Assembly (NCBI RefSeq): GCF_002288925.2
Contig: NW_022098000.1
Location: 15,384,889 to 15,448,888 of the forward strand
Reading direction: 5' to 3'
DNA from: Delphinapterus leucas
Taxonomy: Eukaryota; Chordata; Mammalia; Artiodactyla; Monodontidae
Length of the DNA stretch: 64,000 nucleotides
Positions 32,270 to 44,079 of the stretch are shown here, in pieces. Positions within the stretch are counted from its first letter, which is position 1, and every line of letters starts with the position of its first letter. Both the position numbers and the translations under genes were made by a program. Under the pieces are notes generated by a model. It saw nothing but the letters and a program-made list of their open reading frames with translations. It was not told where the DNA came from and searched no databases.

Positions 32270-35200
32270 TGGGGAGGGGCCGCGCCGTTAATTAACTGCG
32301 CTGGGTGCAGGGAATGGGGGTGGAGGAGCTGTCTCTTTAACCCCCGCCTTCTATTGGCCGAACTCGTGTACCTGGCCTCCCTTCCTGGGCGCGTCCTCAT
32401 TTATTCCCGGAGAGAGGACCCTTGCTTCATTCAGAGAACAAAGACATACCCCAGATTTTCTTCCCAGCGGAGTGCTGTGGTGGAGGAGGGCTGATCCTAC
32501 CCCTGCCCCTCACCTCTCTTGGGGCCCTCCCTTTGCCCATTCCTCTCGATCACCTCCAGACCTTCCTGCCTTGTCCTCCTGCCAGTGTGAGCTCTCCTTG
32601 CCAGAAAGTGTGTGTAATGGGGTGGGGGAGTGCCTTACAGCTGACACTTAGTTCAGGCTGGAGGTGACCTCGACCCCACCTTATTTTTAATCCCTTACTT
32701 GGAGTAGAGTTACCCTGTCTCCCAGTATAGGAGGCTGGCTGGGAAACAGCCTTTATACCTCCCTCCCCACCCAGGAAGGAGGCTAGAGTAAGCTGCACAT
32801 TGAGTTTGAATTCCAGCTCACCCATTCACTAGCTCTGTTACCTTTGGCAAATGACTCAACCTCTATGAACTTCAGCTGTCCTCGTCTGTTCTAGTAGAGA
32901 CAGTTTTGTACTAGCTTATGGTGGTTGCGAGGGCAGGCAAGGGCAGGAGAAGGTATCTCCAGGTAGTGGCTGGCCCCATGTGGGATCCAAGGAAGTGGTG
33001 AATTTGATGCTACCACAGGGGTGTCTCTAGAAGCTGCGGTGCATGAGAGGTGTTTGGGGCCTGGGGTTGGGGAGGTGCTCAGTTTGGTGGCTGCTGTCAA
33101 GGCCTCATCTCGGCAGGCCAAGGCATGGCTGAGGAGCACCAGATGCTCTGAGCTGGTATCAAATCCCCGATTGCTGCCGGGCAAAGGCAGACAAAAACAA
33201 AATACCTGGGCTGGTCTGCTGAACGTCAGGATGTGGGCAGGGGGAGCGGGCTGCCCCTGGAGTTGACTTGTGCCCAGGACTGGGGTGAGGACAGTTGAGA
33301 ACAGAGAGCAGGGGTGTAGCAGAAAGAAATACTCCTCTGAGCCTAAGAGAGATTTTACTGAGGAAGGGGAGATACTCTATTCTCCGCACCCCCCCCAACT
33401 CCCGCCTGCGCCGTTGAAGCTGCACCTGCTCTTTACTGCCAGGAATCTTGCCTGTGGGGGGTGAGGATGGAGCACAGGTTAGGGTGAGGTGAGAAGCTGG
33501 GGATTCCCCTCACTTCCTCTGCCCACACCCCAGTGTAGAGCCCTCTCGTCCCCGTCCTTCTAGAAAATGTATAAACTGTCATTCACCACTGTCCCAAGTG
33601 CCTAGAACAGTGCCTGGCTGGCATGCAGAGGTCTTCGGTAAATATTTGTGGAAAGGAAGAGTGCCTCCATCTGGAGCTATGTGGGTCTGCCCCTCCCCTC
33701 CCTGTCCTATGGCCCAGATGTGGGCCAGGGGGCTGAGGAAGGCCTTGGAGAGGCTGGAGTTTACCCAGGGAGGGGTTGAGAGGAATTATTGGGAGGGGGG
33801 GTAGAAAGGCCCATCGCGGTCCTTTCTTGGGGTCCCCAGGGCTGTGGTCTCAGGCTGGGGCCTGGAGCACTGGCTGCACCTGTGAGTTGACCCACCCCCT
33901 CAGCTCCCCTGCTGAGACTGCTGGCTGTCTTATCTCCCAAGCTACTGGGCTGGGTTTTATCTCCCTGGTTGTGTTTGTGGGGAGGCTTCTCAGAATGGGG
34001 CTGCTCCCTCCCACAGTGAGGCCTGGGGGGTTCTCTCCTGATATGCCCTGTGCCGCCACGTTCATTCTAGACCCTTACTCTGGAGGAGCCCATGGACAAG
34101 GCCTGCTGCCTGAGCCTGAGCTAGGACCACCTCCCACAGACCGCCCGGGCCCCCTCTGCCCCCACCCTTCTGCTGGCAAGTCTGAGTGCTGGTCCTGGTG
34201 GGCAAGGAAGCCAGTCCTCACCCAGAACGGTAGAGCTGGCTCCAGAGCTAGGCCCACACGTTGGGGACACGCCAGCACACGCCTGCCTGGCTTTCTATGC
34301 CATCCGAGAGAAAGCTGTTTCCTCTCCTGGTGCCAGGGAGCCTCTCCCTGCCCGAGCAGGGAAGGGATACTGAGGGAGGAGGCTGGATGCCTGGGGACTA
34401 GGCAGCCTCTGCTCCCATCCCTCCAGTCTTCCCTCCAACTTTGTTCTCAGAAAGGGGAAGAGGACATGGAAGTGAGTCAGAGAGGAATCCGGGGGGGATG
34501 GGATGACCCTGTGGCCAGGACTGGGGGTCAGGGGAGAGGCTGGGTCCCCACACACATGCTGAAGTATGTTCCTGGAAGACTGGCCACGAACCAGGGAGCC
34601 TCTGGGCAGTGGCTGGAAAGGATGGTTAGGGTGCCACCAGCAGAGAGGCTGGAGTCTGGGGCGCCCCCAGGAGGGGACAGGCTCTCCAAATCCCACCCTA
34701 ACCATGAGCCCAGGGGCTCCCTGGGAGTGCAGAGAGGTCAGACTTGCAGAGAGAGCTGGGGAGGGAGGCCTCGCTGGTTTGGCCTCGGTCATCACCCCTG
34801 AGGCTGCTGCTTCTGCGGATCTGTTTGTTTTGTGTCCTCCCTCCTCCCTCCTCCCTCCCCCTATCCTCTCGCTCTTATCTCCTTTCTGTTTCCCTCCTTC
34901 TGTCCCCACTTCATTGTCATCACTGTCCCTGACCCCTCCCGCTGTCTCCCCTGCGTTTAACTGTTTTTCTCTCCCTCTCAACCATACCTCCTCCTCCTTC
35001 CCTCCTGCGCTCCACCCTCCTGTTTCCCTGCTTACAAACTGCTTCAACTGCTGGATAAAAATAGCGGTGGCAGTGGCCAGGCCAGGCTGGGAGCCAGGTA
35101 GAGCCTGAGCAGGCAGGGGAGCCCAGCGGGCCAGGCCCAAGGGGTCAGAGGGAGCAGTCCTGAGAGGCAGGGCTGGGAGTGGGGCTTTCTGGACTCTCCA

Positions 35201-35300
35201 GCCTGCCCGTTCTGTCTGCCCTGCCCTCCTCACCCCCCAACCAAGCGTCTGAAGAGGCCTGTGGGGAAGCGGGGCCGAGACAGGACCTCACACTGCTTCT
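32270..35300. other. Probable SLC29A1 5' intron; MIR and L2 pieces
   Basis: MIR at 32800-32930 (GAATTCCAGCTCACCCATTC) and an L2 3' end at about 33560-33660 (CCTAGAACAGTGCCTGGC). A C/T-rich tract runs through 34830-35030. ORFs up to 341 codons look incidental. Confidence 0.45.
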
Positions 35301-35308
35301 GCCCCCAG

Positions 35309-35361
35309 CAAGCACCAAGGGAGGAGGCCATCAGCCAGGCATAACCAAGAACGCCGTCACC
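35309..35361 (+). other. SLC29A1: 5' UTR part of the first coding exon of SLC29A1
   Basis: A pyrimidine-rich tract ending GCCCCCAG precedes 35309, so the exon that holds the start codon probably begins here and is spliced to one of several upstream non-coding exons. Candidate donors are CTGCAG/GTGAGC at 29172, CAGCAG/GTGCTA near 31915 and GCCAG/GTAGAG at 35097. Which first exon is used cannot be settled without transcripts. Confidence 0.5.
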
Positions 35362-38300
35362 ATGACAACCAGTCACCAGCCTCAGGACAGGTACTGGGGG
35401 ACCTGGGCTGTGAATCCAGGGGAGTGGAAAGGGGTGTCCAGGAGGCTGGGTGCCATATCCTTTGGAACCACTGACGGGCCTTCCAGCTATGAGGTAGCTA
35501 TGAGTCGGGTCTGCATCAGGGGTGGGGGCCCTTCGTGCTGTGGCTGGGTGCTGATGGGGGTGTCTCCGGTGAGGCCCGGGGTGGTGGGCAGCAGCCCCTC
35601 CCTGGCCTGTCAGAGTTTCCAGTGTTCAGCAGCTTCCAGCTCCTGCCACCACCGTGGGGAGACATCTGGCAGCACCCCTCATTTCTGAGCTGGCCGGCCG
35701 GCGGGGCTGGCCTCTGCCTCACCCTGATCCTGACTCTGACCTCCCTTTCACTTCCCCACCTCCGGAGCCTAGGAGTTCCCTCCAGTTAGACCTGCATCCA
35801 TGATCATGCATGTGTGTTTTGGGGGAAGAGGTTGTAGCTGGATGCAAGTTCTCCCAGGAGTCTAGGCCCCCAAAAAGTTGATGAAGCCGTGCCTGGGGTC
35901 CAAAACAGCCTTCCACCCGGGCCCCCCAATCCCATCACCGCTCCCCTGCCCATCCTGTCCCCCTGTGCCAAAGGCCATGGAACTAGGCCACTTCTAGCTG
36001 TGGGACCTTGGGCACTTAGCTTTATGTCTCTGAAACCATCTCCCACCTGTAAAAGAGATGTGAGGTTTACTTGGGTGGGAGGGAATTTAAGGACACATAG
36101 TAAGTACAGGCCCCAAGCTGTTTGGTTGGTTCCCTCCACGGTGTCTTTTGTTCCCAGGCTGCCTGCCGCCCTATCCCAGCACCCCCATCTGGTGGCAGCT
36201 CTCTGAACCCTTTCACCTTCTCCACTGGCCTTGTGGCACTCACCCAGCCCCACTCTGGCCCTCTGTCCTGTGGGACCTTGGCTGGGAATTCTCCCTTCCT
36301 CTGGGCCTCTCGATCAAGGCCTCACCTCTCTTCCTCAAGGTGGGGAATATATGAGGGAGATGGGGGGGGCTGAACTTGTCAGGGCTCAGACCTGCCCACT
36401 TGGGGTGCCTACCCAGGCCTCCAGCTGGTGCGGCCAGGCCCTGCGCTCTGGCTAGACCCGTCTGCTCGTTGCCTTGGGCTTGTCCCTGCCAGCTCTGTGA
36501 AGAAAGCGGGTGTGGGCTCTGGGGAAAGTATGGCAGACACATCTGGAGACCACAGTGGGAGGGCCCAGGGCTGTCTGGGGAAAGCTGTCCCGTCCCAGAC
36601 AGGCCCTGAGGGGTAGGGCTTGGGGCAGTGACCTGGCCTAGGCTGGGTGGCACTTATTAACACTCTGGGGCCCAGATGATGTCCAGTGGCCTGGTCCCTC
36701 CTGGCCTCTCCTACGTGGTGCAAACTACAAAGCTGGTCCTGTCTAGGCCAGGAAAAAACAGCTCCCTCACTTCCCAGATGTCCCAAGGCTCCCTGCCTGC
36801 CTGCCCTCCTAGATCCAGAATGGTCTGGGAGTTTCCTGACCTCAGAATCCTCTTTGGAGAGCCACACAGCCCTGCCCTGACAGTATAATCACTTCCAGCC
36901 TGTCTGGCGGGGGTGGAAGGACTGTGTTGCTTTCCCACTCACCCTCCCACCCCTAGCCTTTAGCAGGATTTCCAAAACCACCTCCGGATGCGTGGGTCAC
37001 ACTGGTTCCCAAGCCTGCGTCCCCTGAGTCTTTGGGGCTGAGAATGGTCCTTTGGGCCATGCCCTTCGGTCCTATGTCCCTGGTCCCCTTCCCTCTCGGG
37101 ACTCATCTGTGCCCTCTCCCCCATCCCAGGCCACCTCTCCCTCCACATACATACACAAATAGGAGGACGCACGCCCTGTGCCCTGGGACAGCTGGAGAGA
37201 TAGAAGGGGAGGGGGCTGCCCCAGGTTTGATTTGGGAAGGAGGGTGGGATGGTGAGTCACCTGGCCTCACTTTCCTCTCCCATCCCCAGGTACAAAGCCG
37301 TCTGGCTTATCTTCTTCATGCTGGGTCTGGGGACGCTGCTGCCCTGGAATTTTTTCATGACAGCCACTGCGGTGAGATATGGGGGATGGGCTCCCAGGGG
37401 CATGTCCACTGGGCACGTAGGGCCTGGATCTGTGCTGTGGGCACGGGGAGAGAGGTTCCAACACTCTCTGTGCAACCCTCACAGTATTTCACAAACCGCC
37501 TGGACATGTCCCAGAATGCGTCCTTGGTCCCTGCTGAACCGAGCAAGGACATCCAGGCTTCGGCCGGCCCCTCAGCACCCTTGCCAGAGCGGAACTATCT
37601 CAGCGCCATCTTCAACAACGTCATGACCTTATGTGCCATGCTGCCCCTACTGCTGTTCACCTGCCTCAACTCCTTCCTGCACCAGAGGTGAGTGCCCGGG
37701 CCCCCACCCTGACCGCTCACTGCCTCGTGCCCTCCCTAGGCTGAGCCCCTGGCTTTACCACCCGTCTCTGCCGTCGTGGCCTCTCTGGCAGGATCCCCCA
37801 GTCTGTGCGGATCCTGGGCAGCCTGGTGGCCATCCTGTTGGTGTTCCTGATCACTGCCATTCTGGTGAAGGTGCCCCTGGATGCTCTGCCCTTCTTTGTC
37901 GTCACCATGATGAAGATCATGCTCATTAATTGTAAGCCGGGCTGGGTGGGGACCTGGGGCAGAGATCTTCCCACATACCTGCCCCTTTCTTTCACACCCA
38001 CAGTTGGCCAGAGAGAAATCTCTTCCTCCCTCTGGGTGGTCAGGATTCAGAAGCCTGAGTGGGCATGGACCAGGTGTGGGAGAGGAGGCCCTGGGAGTGG
38101 GGAGAGAAGGGCCGCTCAGCGTCAAGACTTACTGAGAGTAAAGCAGGAATTACAGGGGCCCCGGCCACCCACCCGGCTCCTCCCTCCCCTGCTGATGCCC
38201 ACCCTGTTCCCCAGCGTTCGGTGCCATCCTGCAAGGCAGCCTGTTTGGCCTGGCCGGCCTCCTGCCCGCCAGCTACACAGCCCCCATCATGAGTGGTCAG

Positions 38301-39664
38301 GGCCTGGCAGGCTTCTTTGCCTCTGTGGCCATGATCTGCGCCATCGCCAGTAAGTCTTGCCGTCTGTCTGCCTGTCGCCCTGGTTGTTGTTGTGGGGAGA
38401 AGGGGAGGGGGCCTGTCTCTGATCGCTGACACCCTCCACCCCAGGTGGCTCGGAGCTGTCGGAAAGTGCCTTTGGCTATTTTATCACAGCCTGTGGGGTT
38501 ATCATTTTGACGATCGCCTGTTATCTGGGCCTGCCGAGGCTGGTGAGCTCTTGGAGAACACCGGGTTTGGGGTCTAGGGCGGGTCCAGGACTCCGGATCA
38601 GGGGTGTTGTGGGTGTGAAACCTGGGGGAGGTGGAGATTCTGGAGATTCCGCTTCTGAATCCACCTTCCTGGTCTTCCCTCACTTGATAGGAATTCTACC
38701 GCTATTACCAGCAACTCAAGCTCGAAGGGCCCGGGGAGCAGGAGACCAAGCTGGACCTCATTAGCAAAGGTCTGAAGAGACTGAGGAAGCTGGGGTGGAG
38801 GACAGTCTGCCCAGCAGGGAGGCAGCATGAGCTGAGGGCAAGAATGAGCGTGCTGTAGTGATGCCAGAGGCGAGAGGGATCAGGGATGGGGTGAGGGGTC
38901 ACAATAGTAAATAGGGGCTGGGATAGAGAAGCTGGGGGGAGATCCTGGGTGGCCTTGAATGCCTGAAGACATTGGGAAGCAATTTCAGATTCTTGGACAG
39001 GGCGTAACCTGACCTGAGGCTCCTGGGAGAGGTCAGGGGACTTGCACACTGGGAGTTCTAAGGCCGTCTGGGCTAAGTGTCAGGGCGCGGCTGTGCACTG
39101 GTTAAGGGAATGTCCACCCTCAGCTGACCCCAGCCCTTTTGGGGATTGTGTCATCTGTTGCTCTGTCCTTCCCACAACTTGAAGATCCTTCCACCACCTG
39201 TCACCCCCCAGGAGAGGAGTCAAAAGCAGGCCAAGAGGAGGCCAGAGTTTCAGCCCCCAACTCTCAGCCCGCCGACGAAAGCCACTCTGTCTGCGTCATC
39301 CTCAAAAATGTATGTGGGGCTTGGGCATCCTGCCTTCTACCCCTCACCCTCTTTCTCTCCTTTTGTTCCTTTCCCCACCCCACCCTCCCCCTTCCCAGCA
39401 CTGCCCATCCTCTCCCTTTCTTTTTTTTTTTAATTTATTAATTATTTATTTATTTTGGCTGCTCCGGGTCTTAGTTGCGGCACATGGGATCTTTGTTGCA
39501 TCACGCAGGCTTCTTAGTTGCATCATGCGTGGGGGATCTAGTTCCCCGACCAGGGATGGAACCCGGGCCCCCTGCATTGGGAGCGCGGAGTCTTACACAC
39601 TGGACCACCTGGGAAGACCCCATCCCCTCCGTTTCTGACTGGAGACTGGCCACTTTCCTGGATT

Positions 39665-39722
<58 letters not shown>

Positions 39723-41289
39723 CTTGGTTCTTTAATGATGCACAACCGCCATGAAGACACAGACCTGAGTCCCTTTCCTCCAGATCTTAGTCCCGGCTCT
39801 CTCCGTCTGCTTCGTCTTCACCATCACTATTGGGATGTTTCCTGCCGTGGCTGCCGAGGTCAAGTCCAGCATTGCGGGCACCAGCGCCTGGAGTGAGGAC
39901 CCTATGGGTTCCCAGGATGGGGAAGGACAGGGGCTCCAGCAGGGCTAGGACTCCAGGGGAGGGGAGCTTGGACTGCTGTCTCCCCAGCCAGACTCTCCTG
40001 GTCCATTTGCCCTTCCCTGGGCTGGAAGCATCTTCTCCATTTTATAGCTGGGAAAACTGAGTCCCAGTGAGGGTCAGGGTTGTAGATTCTGCCTCTCTTG
40101 GACCTGCTAACCGTTCCCTAATCTACTCTTTCTCTTCCAGGAGGCTACTTCATTCCTGTGTCCTGTTTCCTGACTTTCAATATCTTTGACTGGCTGGGCC
40201 GGAGCCTCACAGCCTTCACCATGTGGGTAAGTGAAGGAAGGGGGCACCAAGACCCTGTGAGAGGGGAGAGTCCAGCCTGAGACCCAGAGAGGGAACCAAG
40301 AAAGTATGGTGAAAAGGCCACCATGCTTTTTTAAAAACCAAGACACAATCTACGTATAGTAAGGCGTACAAGTTGTAGGTGTACAGTTTAATGACTGTAT
40401 ATACACACACAAGTAAACATACACACCCCCCTGATAAGCACCACCCAGGTCAAGATATAGAACATGGCCAGCACTCTAGAAGGCTCTATCATGCCCCCTC
40501 CCAGGCAGTACCCCTGAAGGGTAACTAGGTTTTGAGATTTCAATTCAGATCCTGAGGGACCCCAAATGGAGCCCTGGGGGCCTTGGTTGGGGGCCTGGGT
40601 GTGCCCTGGGGGCTGGCGCAGCCTGTCTGAGACACTGCCTGGTCTCCGCAGCCTGGGAAGGACAGCCGCTGGCTGCCGATCCTGGTGCTGGCCCGGCTGG
40701 CCTTCGTGCCTCTGCTGCTGCTGTGTAACGTCCATCCCCGCCACAACCTGGCCGTGGTCTTTGAGCACGATGCCTGGTTCATCTTCTTCATGGCTGCCTT
40801 CGCCTTCTCCAACGGCTATCTCGCCAGTCTCTGCATGTGCTTTGGGCCCAAGTGAGTGGGGAGTGTGGTGGTCTCAGGAGGGGGCTAGTGCTCCAATGGG
40901 GGACACTCAGTAGAGGGAGAGAGGGCAAAAGAAGATTCCTGATCCTGGAGCTCAGGGTTTCCAGGCTGAGAGAGGAGCCCACTGGCCCTAGGGTCCCAGG
41001 CAGTGGTGGGTATGAGAGGGGTCGGGTGAGGGAGGGCCTCCCAGGGAAAGGTAGAGACAGCCCCAGTACACATCCCCCCAAGAGGGGAAGTACGACAGGT
41101 GGGTAAGCAGAATTAGATGCTCTGGGTGGAGCTGGGGTAGGGGCCATCCTAAGGTAGCCTCACCCTCCCTCCTTTAGGAAAGTGAAGCCAGCCGAGGCAG
41201 AGACAGCTGGAGCCATCATGGCCTTCTTTTTGTCTCTGGGCCTGGCGCTGGGGGCTGTCTTCTCCTTCCTGTTCCGGGCAATCGTGTGA
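35362..41289 (+). CDS. SLC29A1: Equilibrative nucleoside transporter 1 (12 coding exons, complete)
   Basis: Facilitative carrier of purine and pyrimidine nucleosides and nucleoside drugs in the plasma membrane, the NBMPR-sensitive es type. Coding exons: 35362-35390, 37290-37371, 37485-37687, 37792-37931, 38215-38349, 38445-38542, 38691-38769, 39212-39309, 39784-39892, 40141-40226, 40652-40851, 41178-41289. They total 1371 nt, exactly 456 codons plus TGA, the human length. The protein starts MTTSHQPQDRYKAVW; TM1 spans about residues 13-32; the first extracellular loop has an N-glycosylation site NAS at residue 48; the intracellular loop between TM6 and TM7 carries KLDLISKGEES; the protein ends FLFRAIV. 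Eleven membrane helices are expected. Differences from remembered human: Ala37 for Gln at the exon 2/3 junction and WRGY for WERY at the exon 9/10 junction. The start ATG (GTCACCATGA, good Kozak) is in an exon with an acceptor at 35306-35308. Confidence 0.96.
35970..36100 (+). repeat. MIR fragment in SLC29A1 intron 1
   Basis: TGTGGGACCTTGGGCACTTAG and the downstream MIR core are recognisable. Confidence 0.55.
39421..39620 (-). mobile_element. tRNA SINE in SLC29A1 intron
   Basis: Reverse copy with T tract at 39421 and head ending GGGAAGACCC, in the intron between exons ending 39309 and starting 39784. Confidence 0.85.
39667..39718. repeat. (GT)n microsatellite, about 25 units
   Basis: Pure GT repeat 66 bp before the SLC29A1 exon at 39784. 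Confidence 0.95.
40320..40525 (-). mobile_element. Old L1-type fragment in SLC29A1 intron
   Basis: GTACAGTTTAATGACTGTAT, CACCACCCAGGTCAAGATAT and TAGAACATGGCCAGCACTC follow an old L1 pattern I recognise; orientation is uncertain. Confidence 0.5.
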
Positions 41290-41822
41290 CCGAGGATGGA
41301 CGGAAGGATGGCACCGGCCACCTGCTCCTGCCTTCCTTCTCCTTCAGGGATGGGCAGGGGTCCTCTGGAGGTTTTCTTTACTAGCCGACTTCTGCTGTCT
41401 CACGGCCTGTGCTGGGCCCAGCATCCGGGCCTGGAGGAGAGAGCCTCTGAGGATGGACGGTGGGGACACTGTGGGCCTGAGAGTCAGAGTTGAGGGAGGG
41501 GACACAGCCTCTGTGTCTGCTCATGTGCTCCCCGCACCCGCCCCCTGCACTTAGCTCTGATCGATCCCTGCCTGGCAGAGCGGCAGAGGCTCCTAGTCTC
41601 AGAGAGTGTATGTCATGTGTCTACCTGTTTGCCTGTACCAGGGGTGGCTAGGGGTCAGGACTGCTTGTTCTGAAGTCTTATCTGATACTTCTGCCCCCTT
41701 CTCCCCATGTGCCTCTTCCCTCCACCTCCCCATGTTCTTGCCCATCATGAACCCTGTACAGTCACCATTTTACTGACTTTTTTTTACACTCAAACCAGGT
41801 GCCTTCAAAGGCTCTCTGATTA

Positions 41823-41828
41823 AATAAA
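41823..41828 (+). terminator. SLC29A1: Polyadenylation signal of SLC29A1
   Basis: AATAAA 534 nt after the stop codon, followed by a T-rich tract (CTTTTTTTTT..). It is the first canonical hexamer downstream of the gene and gives a 3' UTR of about 550 nt. Confidence 0.85.
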
Positions 41829-41839
41829 CTCTTTTTTTT

Positions 41840-42655
41840 TTTTTTCCCCCTCTCCATGGCTCCCTGTGTGCTCCAGCCATGGCTTCATGCCCTGGAGAGG
41901 CTGGAGGGATGGCAGCCTGAGTCTGGGGGGATGAGTCTGACCCGGATGGGCCTTGGCCAGCACTGGGCTGGGGTCCAAGTCAGGGGGTGAGGGTGGGTGT
42001 TGGTCCTCTTAGTCTCAGAATGACTACAGTACCTCCTGCTGGGGCCGCAGAGGAGGGACAGGCCTGGAGCCAGGACACCCAGACTATTGGCCGAGACGGA
42101 GAAAGGCCATTTTCCTTTGCCGGTTCATCCCTTGTTTCATAGGCCTGGGGGTGGAGACAGTGCCCCATCTTCCTTTTGTCTTCACGGTCATCCCCTCCAC
42201 TCTGTCCTCACCCCGCAGCCCGGGGACTGAGTTCTCTACAAATGACCAGCTCCACCACCCTGTCCCCGCAAGCTCCTGGCTGCACTCCCACCTTCCCAGC
42301 AGGAAGAGGCTGCAGCCCAAAGGTTCTGCCCTGCCTGGCACTCGGCCCTGACACCGAAGTCAAGGCAGACTTCTTGGCGAACAAGGGGCCTGTGTGTCCT
42401 CAGGGAAGCTGGGCCCCCTTTCTCTTCCCAAACTTTGGCCAAGGGAGGTGTGCGGTGGCTCGGGACCATGAGAGGCGTCGGTGGAGGGGGCCATACTGCT
42501 GGGTCCCCCTTCTCAAAAAGGACTCTTGCGGATAGGAAGTGAAACCAGAGCTCTGGCCTCTGAGCTGCCACTGCCCCCACCCCCCACACCCTTGGCACTG
42601 CTGTCGGGGCTTTATTTCTGACAGTTTAATTGAAGGCTTCAGGCTTCATTAAGGG
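41840..42655. other. SLC29A1 3' flank, no gene seen
   Basis: Unique sequence. The ORFs (up to 120 codons) have no support. Confidence 0.4.
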
Positions 42656-42666
42656 CTGTTAGCACA

Positions 42667-42878
42667 TTTTTTTTTTTTTTTTTTTTGGGGTACGGGGGCC
42701 TCCCCCTTTTGGGCCCTCCCCCTTTGGGGGGCACAGGCCCCGGACGCACAGGCCGAGCGGCCATGGCTCACGGGCCCAGCCGCTCCACTGCATGTGGGAT
42801 CTTCCCAGACAGGGGCACAAACCCGTGTCCCCTGCATCGGCAGGTGGACGCTCAACCACTGTGCCACCAGGGAAGCCC
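42667..42878 (-). mobile_element. Young CHR-type SINE
   Basis: Reverse copy with a T20 tract and head ending GGGAAGCCC. Target duplication CTGTTAGCACATTTTT on both sides. A short CCCCCTTTTGGGCCCT-like expansion follows the tail. Confidence 0.9.
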
Positions 42879-43867
42879 TGTTAGCACATTTTTAAGGGCT
42901 TTTGATGAGCTCTGAAGTCCTAACGGGGGAGTTAAATATATCATCATAGGGGGAACTGGAGTCCACAGAAATACCCCAGGGTACACGCCAAACCAGGGTA
43001 CAGAATCTGAGGTTGGTGGGAAACAAGGTGTTCTTTCCTATCAGTTTCAAAAGCAGAGGGTGCCCTGAGTGTTCTCTCGTCCCTGCGGTGCCCTTTGGCC
43101 ACGAGGCGGAGAGAAAACTGCACCCTTGCTCTGCTCCCTCTCACTCCATCTCAACTTCCAAGAGTCTTACTGGGTTCCTTCCTCAGCACCACAGCCCCTC
43201 AGGGACCCTGTGCTTCTTCCCTGGGTCGCTTCTTGCCTCCTGCCTGGCCTTTCAGGACTCCTGCCAGGTCTCCTGCAGCCCATCCCACACACGACAGCAG
43301 AATAAGCTGAAAACACATTCAGTCACAGGCGGGCTTCTCCCTGGGGCACGCCAAACATTTCCTGATTACCACCACCAGCGACAGCCAGTTTCTACCTTTC
43401 CTTCTCCCTCTGCACCTCAGAACTTTTGTAACTGGGACTATGCTCTTAACTCCAGTTACCAGACTGTCATGTTTTTCAGGTTTGGGTCTACATTCTCTGT
43501 TTTCACTCTTTAAGCTCCCAGAGGTACTCGAAGATGTTTGCTTCCTTGCATCTGCTTGTCCAGCCTCACAGTCTTCACAGGCCAGATTCCAGCTGTGTGG
43601 TAGCACTCATTTCAATGCCTGTTCCCACGAGATAGAGATGGGTGTTAAGTAGGTTTCTCACAACTCCAGCAATGGCTTGAAGGACAAATTTAGATTACAG
43701 TCGCATCTTTCTGAACTGGAATTGATGAAGAAAGTGACTAGACTCTTCCAATTTTTTTTCTAATGCAAATGCCAAAAAATATGAGTCTCACTCGCGTCAC
43801 TCACGCCCTCAGTGTCCTCACCTGAGAATGGGGAGCTCTTGGGGGTTAGGAAAAGTGGCTCCTGCCA

Positions 43868-44075
43868 GGGCTTCCCTGGTGGCGCAGTGGTTGAGAGTCC
43901 GCCTGCCGATGCAGGGGTCACGGGTTCGTGCCCCGGTCCGGGAAGATCCCACATGCCGCGGAGCGGCTGGGGCCGTGAGCCATGGCCGCTGAGCCTGCGC
44001 GTCCGGAGCCTGTGCTCTGCAACAGGAGAGGCCACAACAGTGAGAGGCCCGCGTACCGCGCAAAAAAAAAAAAAA
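43868..44075 (+). mobile_element. Young CHR-type SINE
   Basis: Intact copy nearly identical to that at 26757, with a short target duplication GCTCCTGCC. Confidence 0.92.
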
Positions 44076-44079
44076 GCTC

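Noticed and set aside
31588..32400. Open frames of 165 (+) and 245 (-) codons in the main CpG island
   Set aside because: Arg/Pro/Gly-rich translations on both strands are typical of CpG islands rather than genes.
33776..34801. Open frame of 341 codons upstream of SLC29A1, with a 312-codon frame on the other strand at 34295-35233
   Set aside because: Low-complexity, G/C-rich reading frames that overlap on both strands. No domain, signal or splice support, and they lie in a probable 5' intron.
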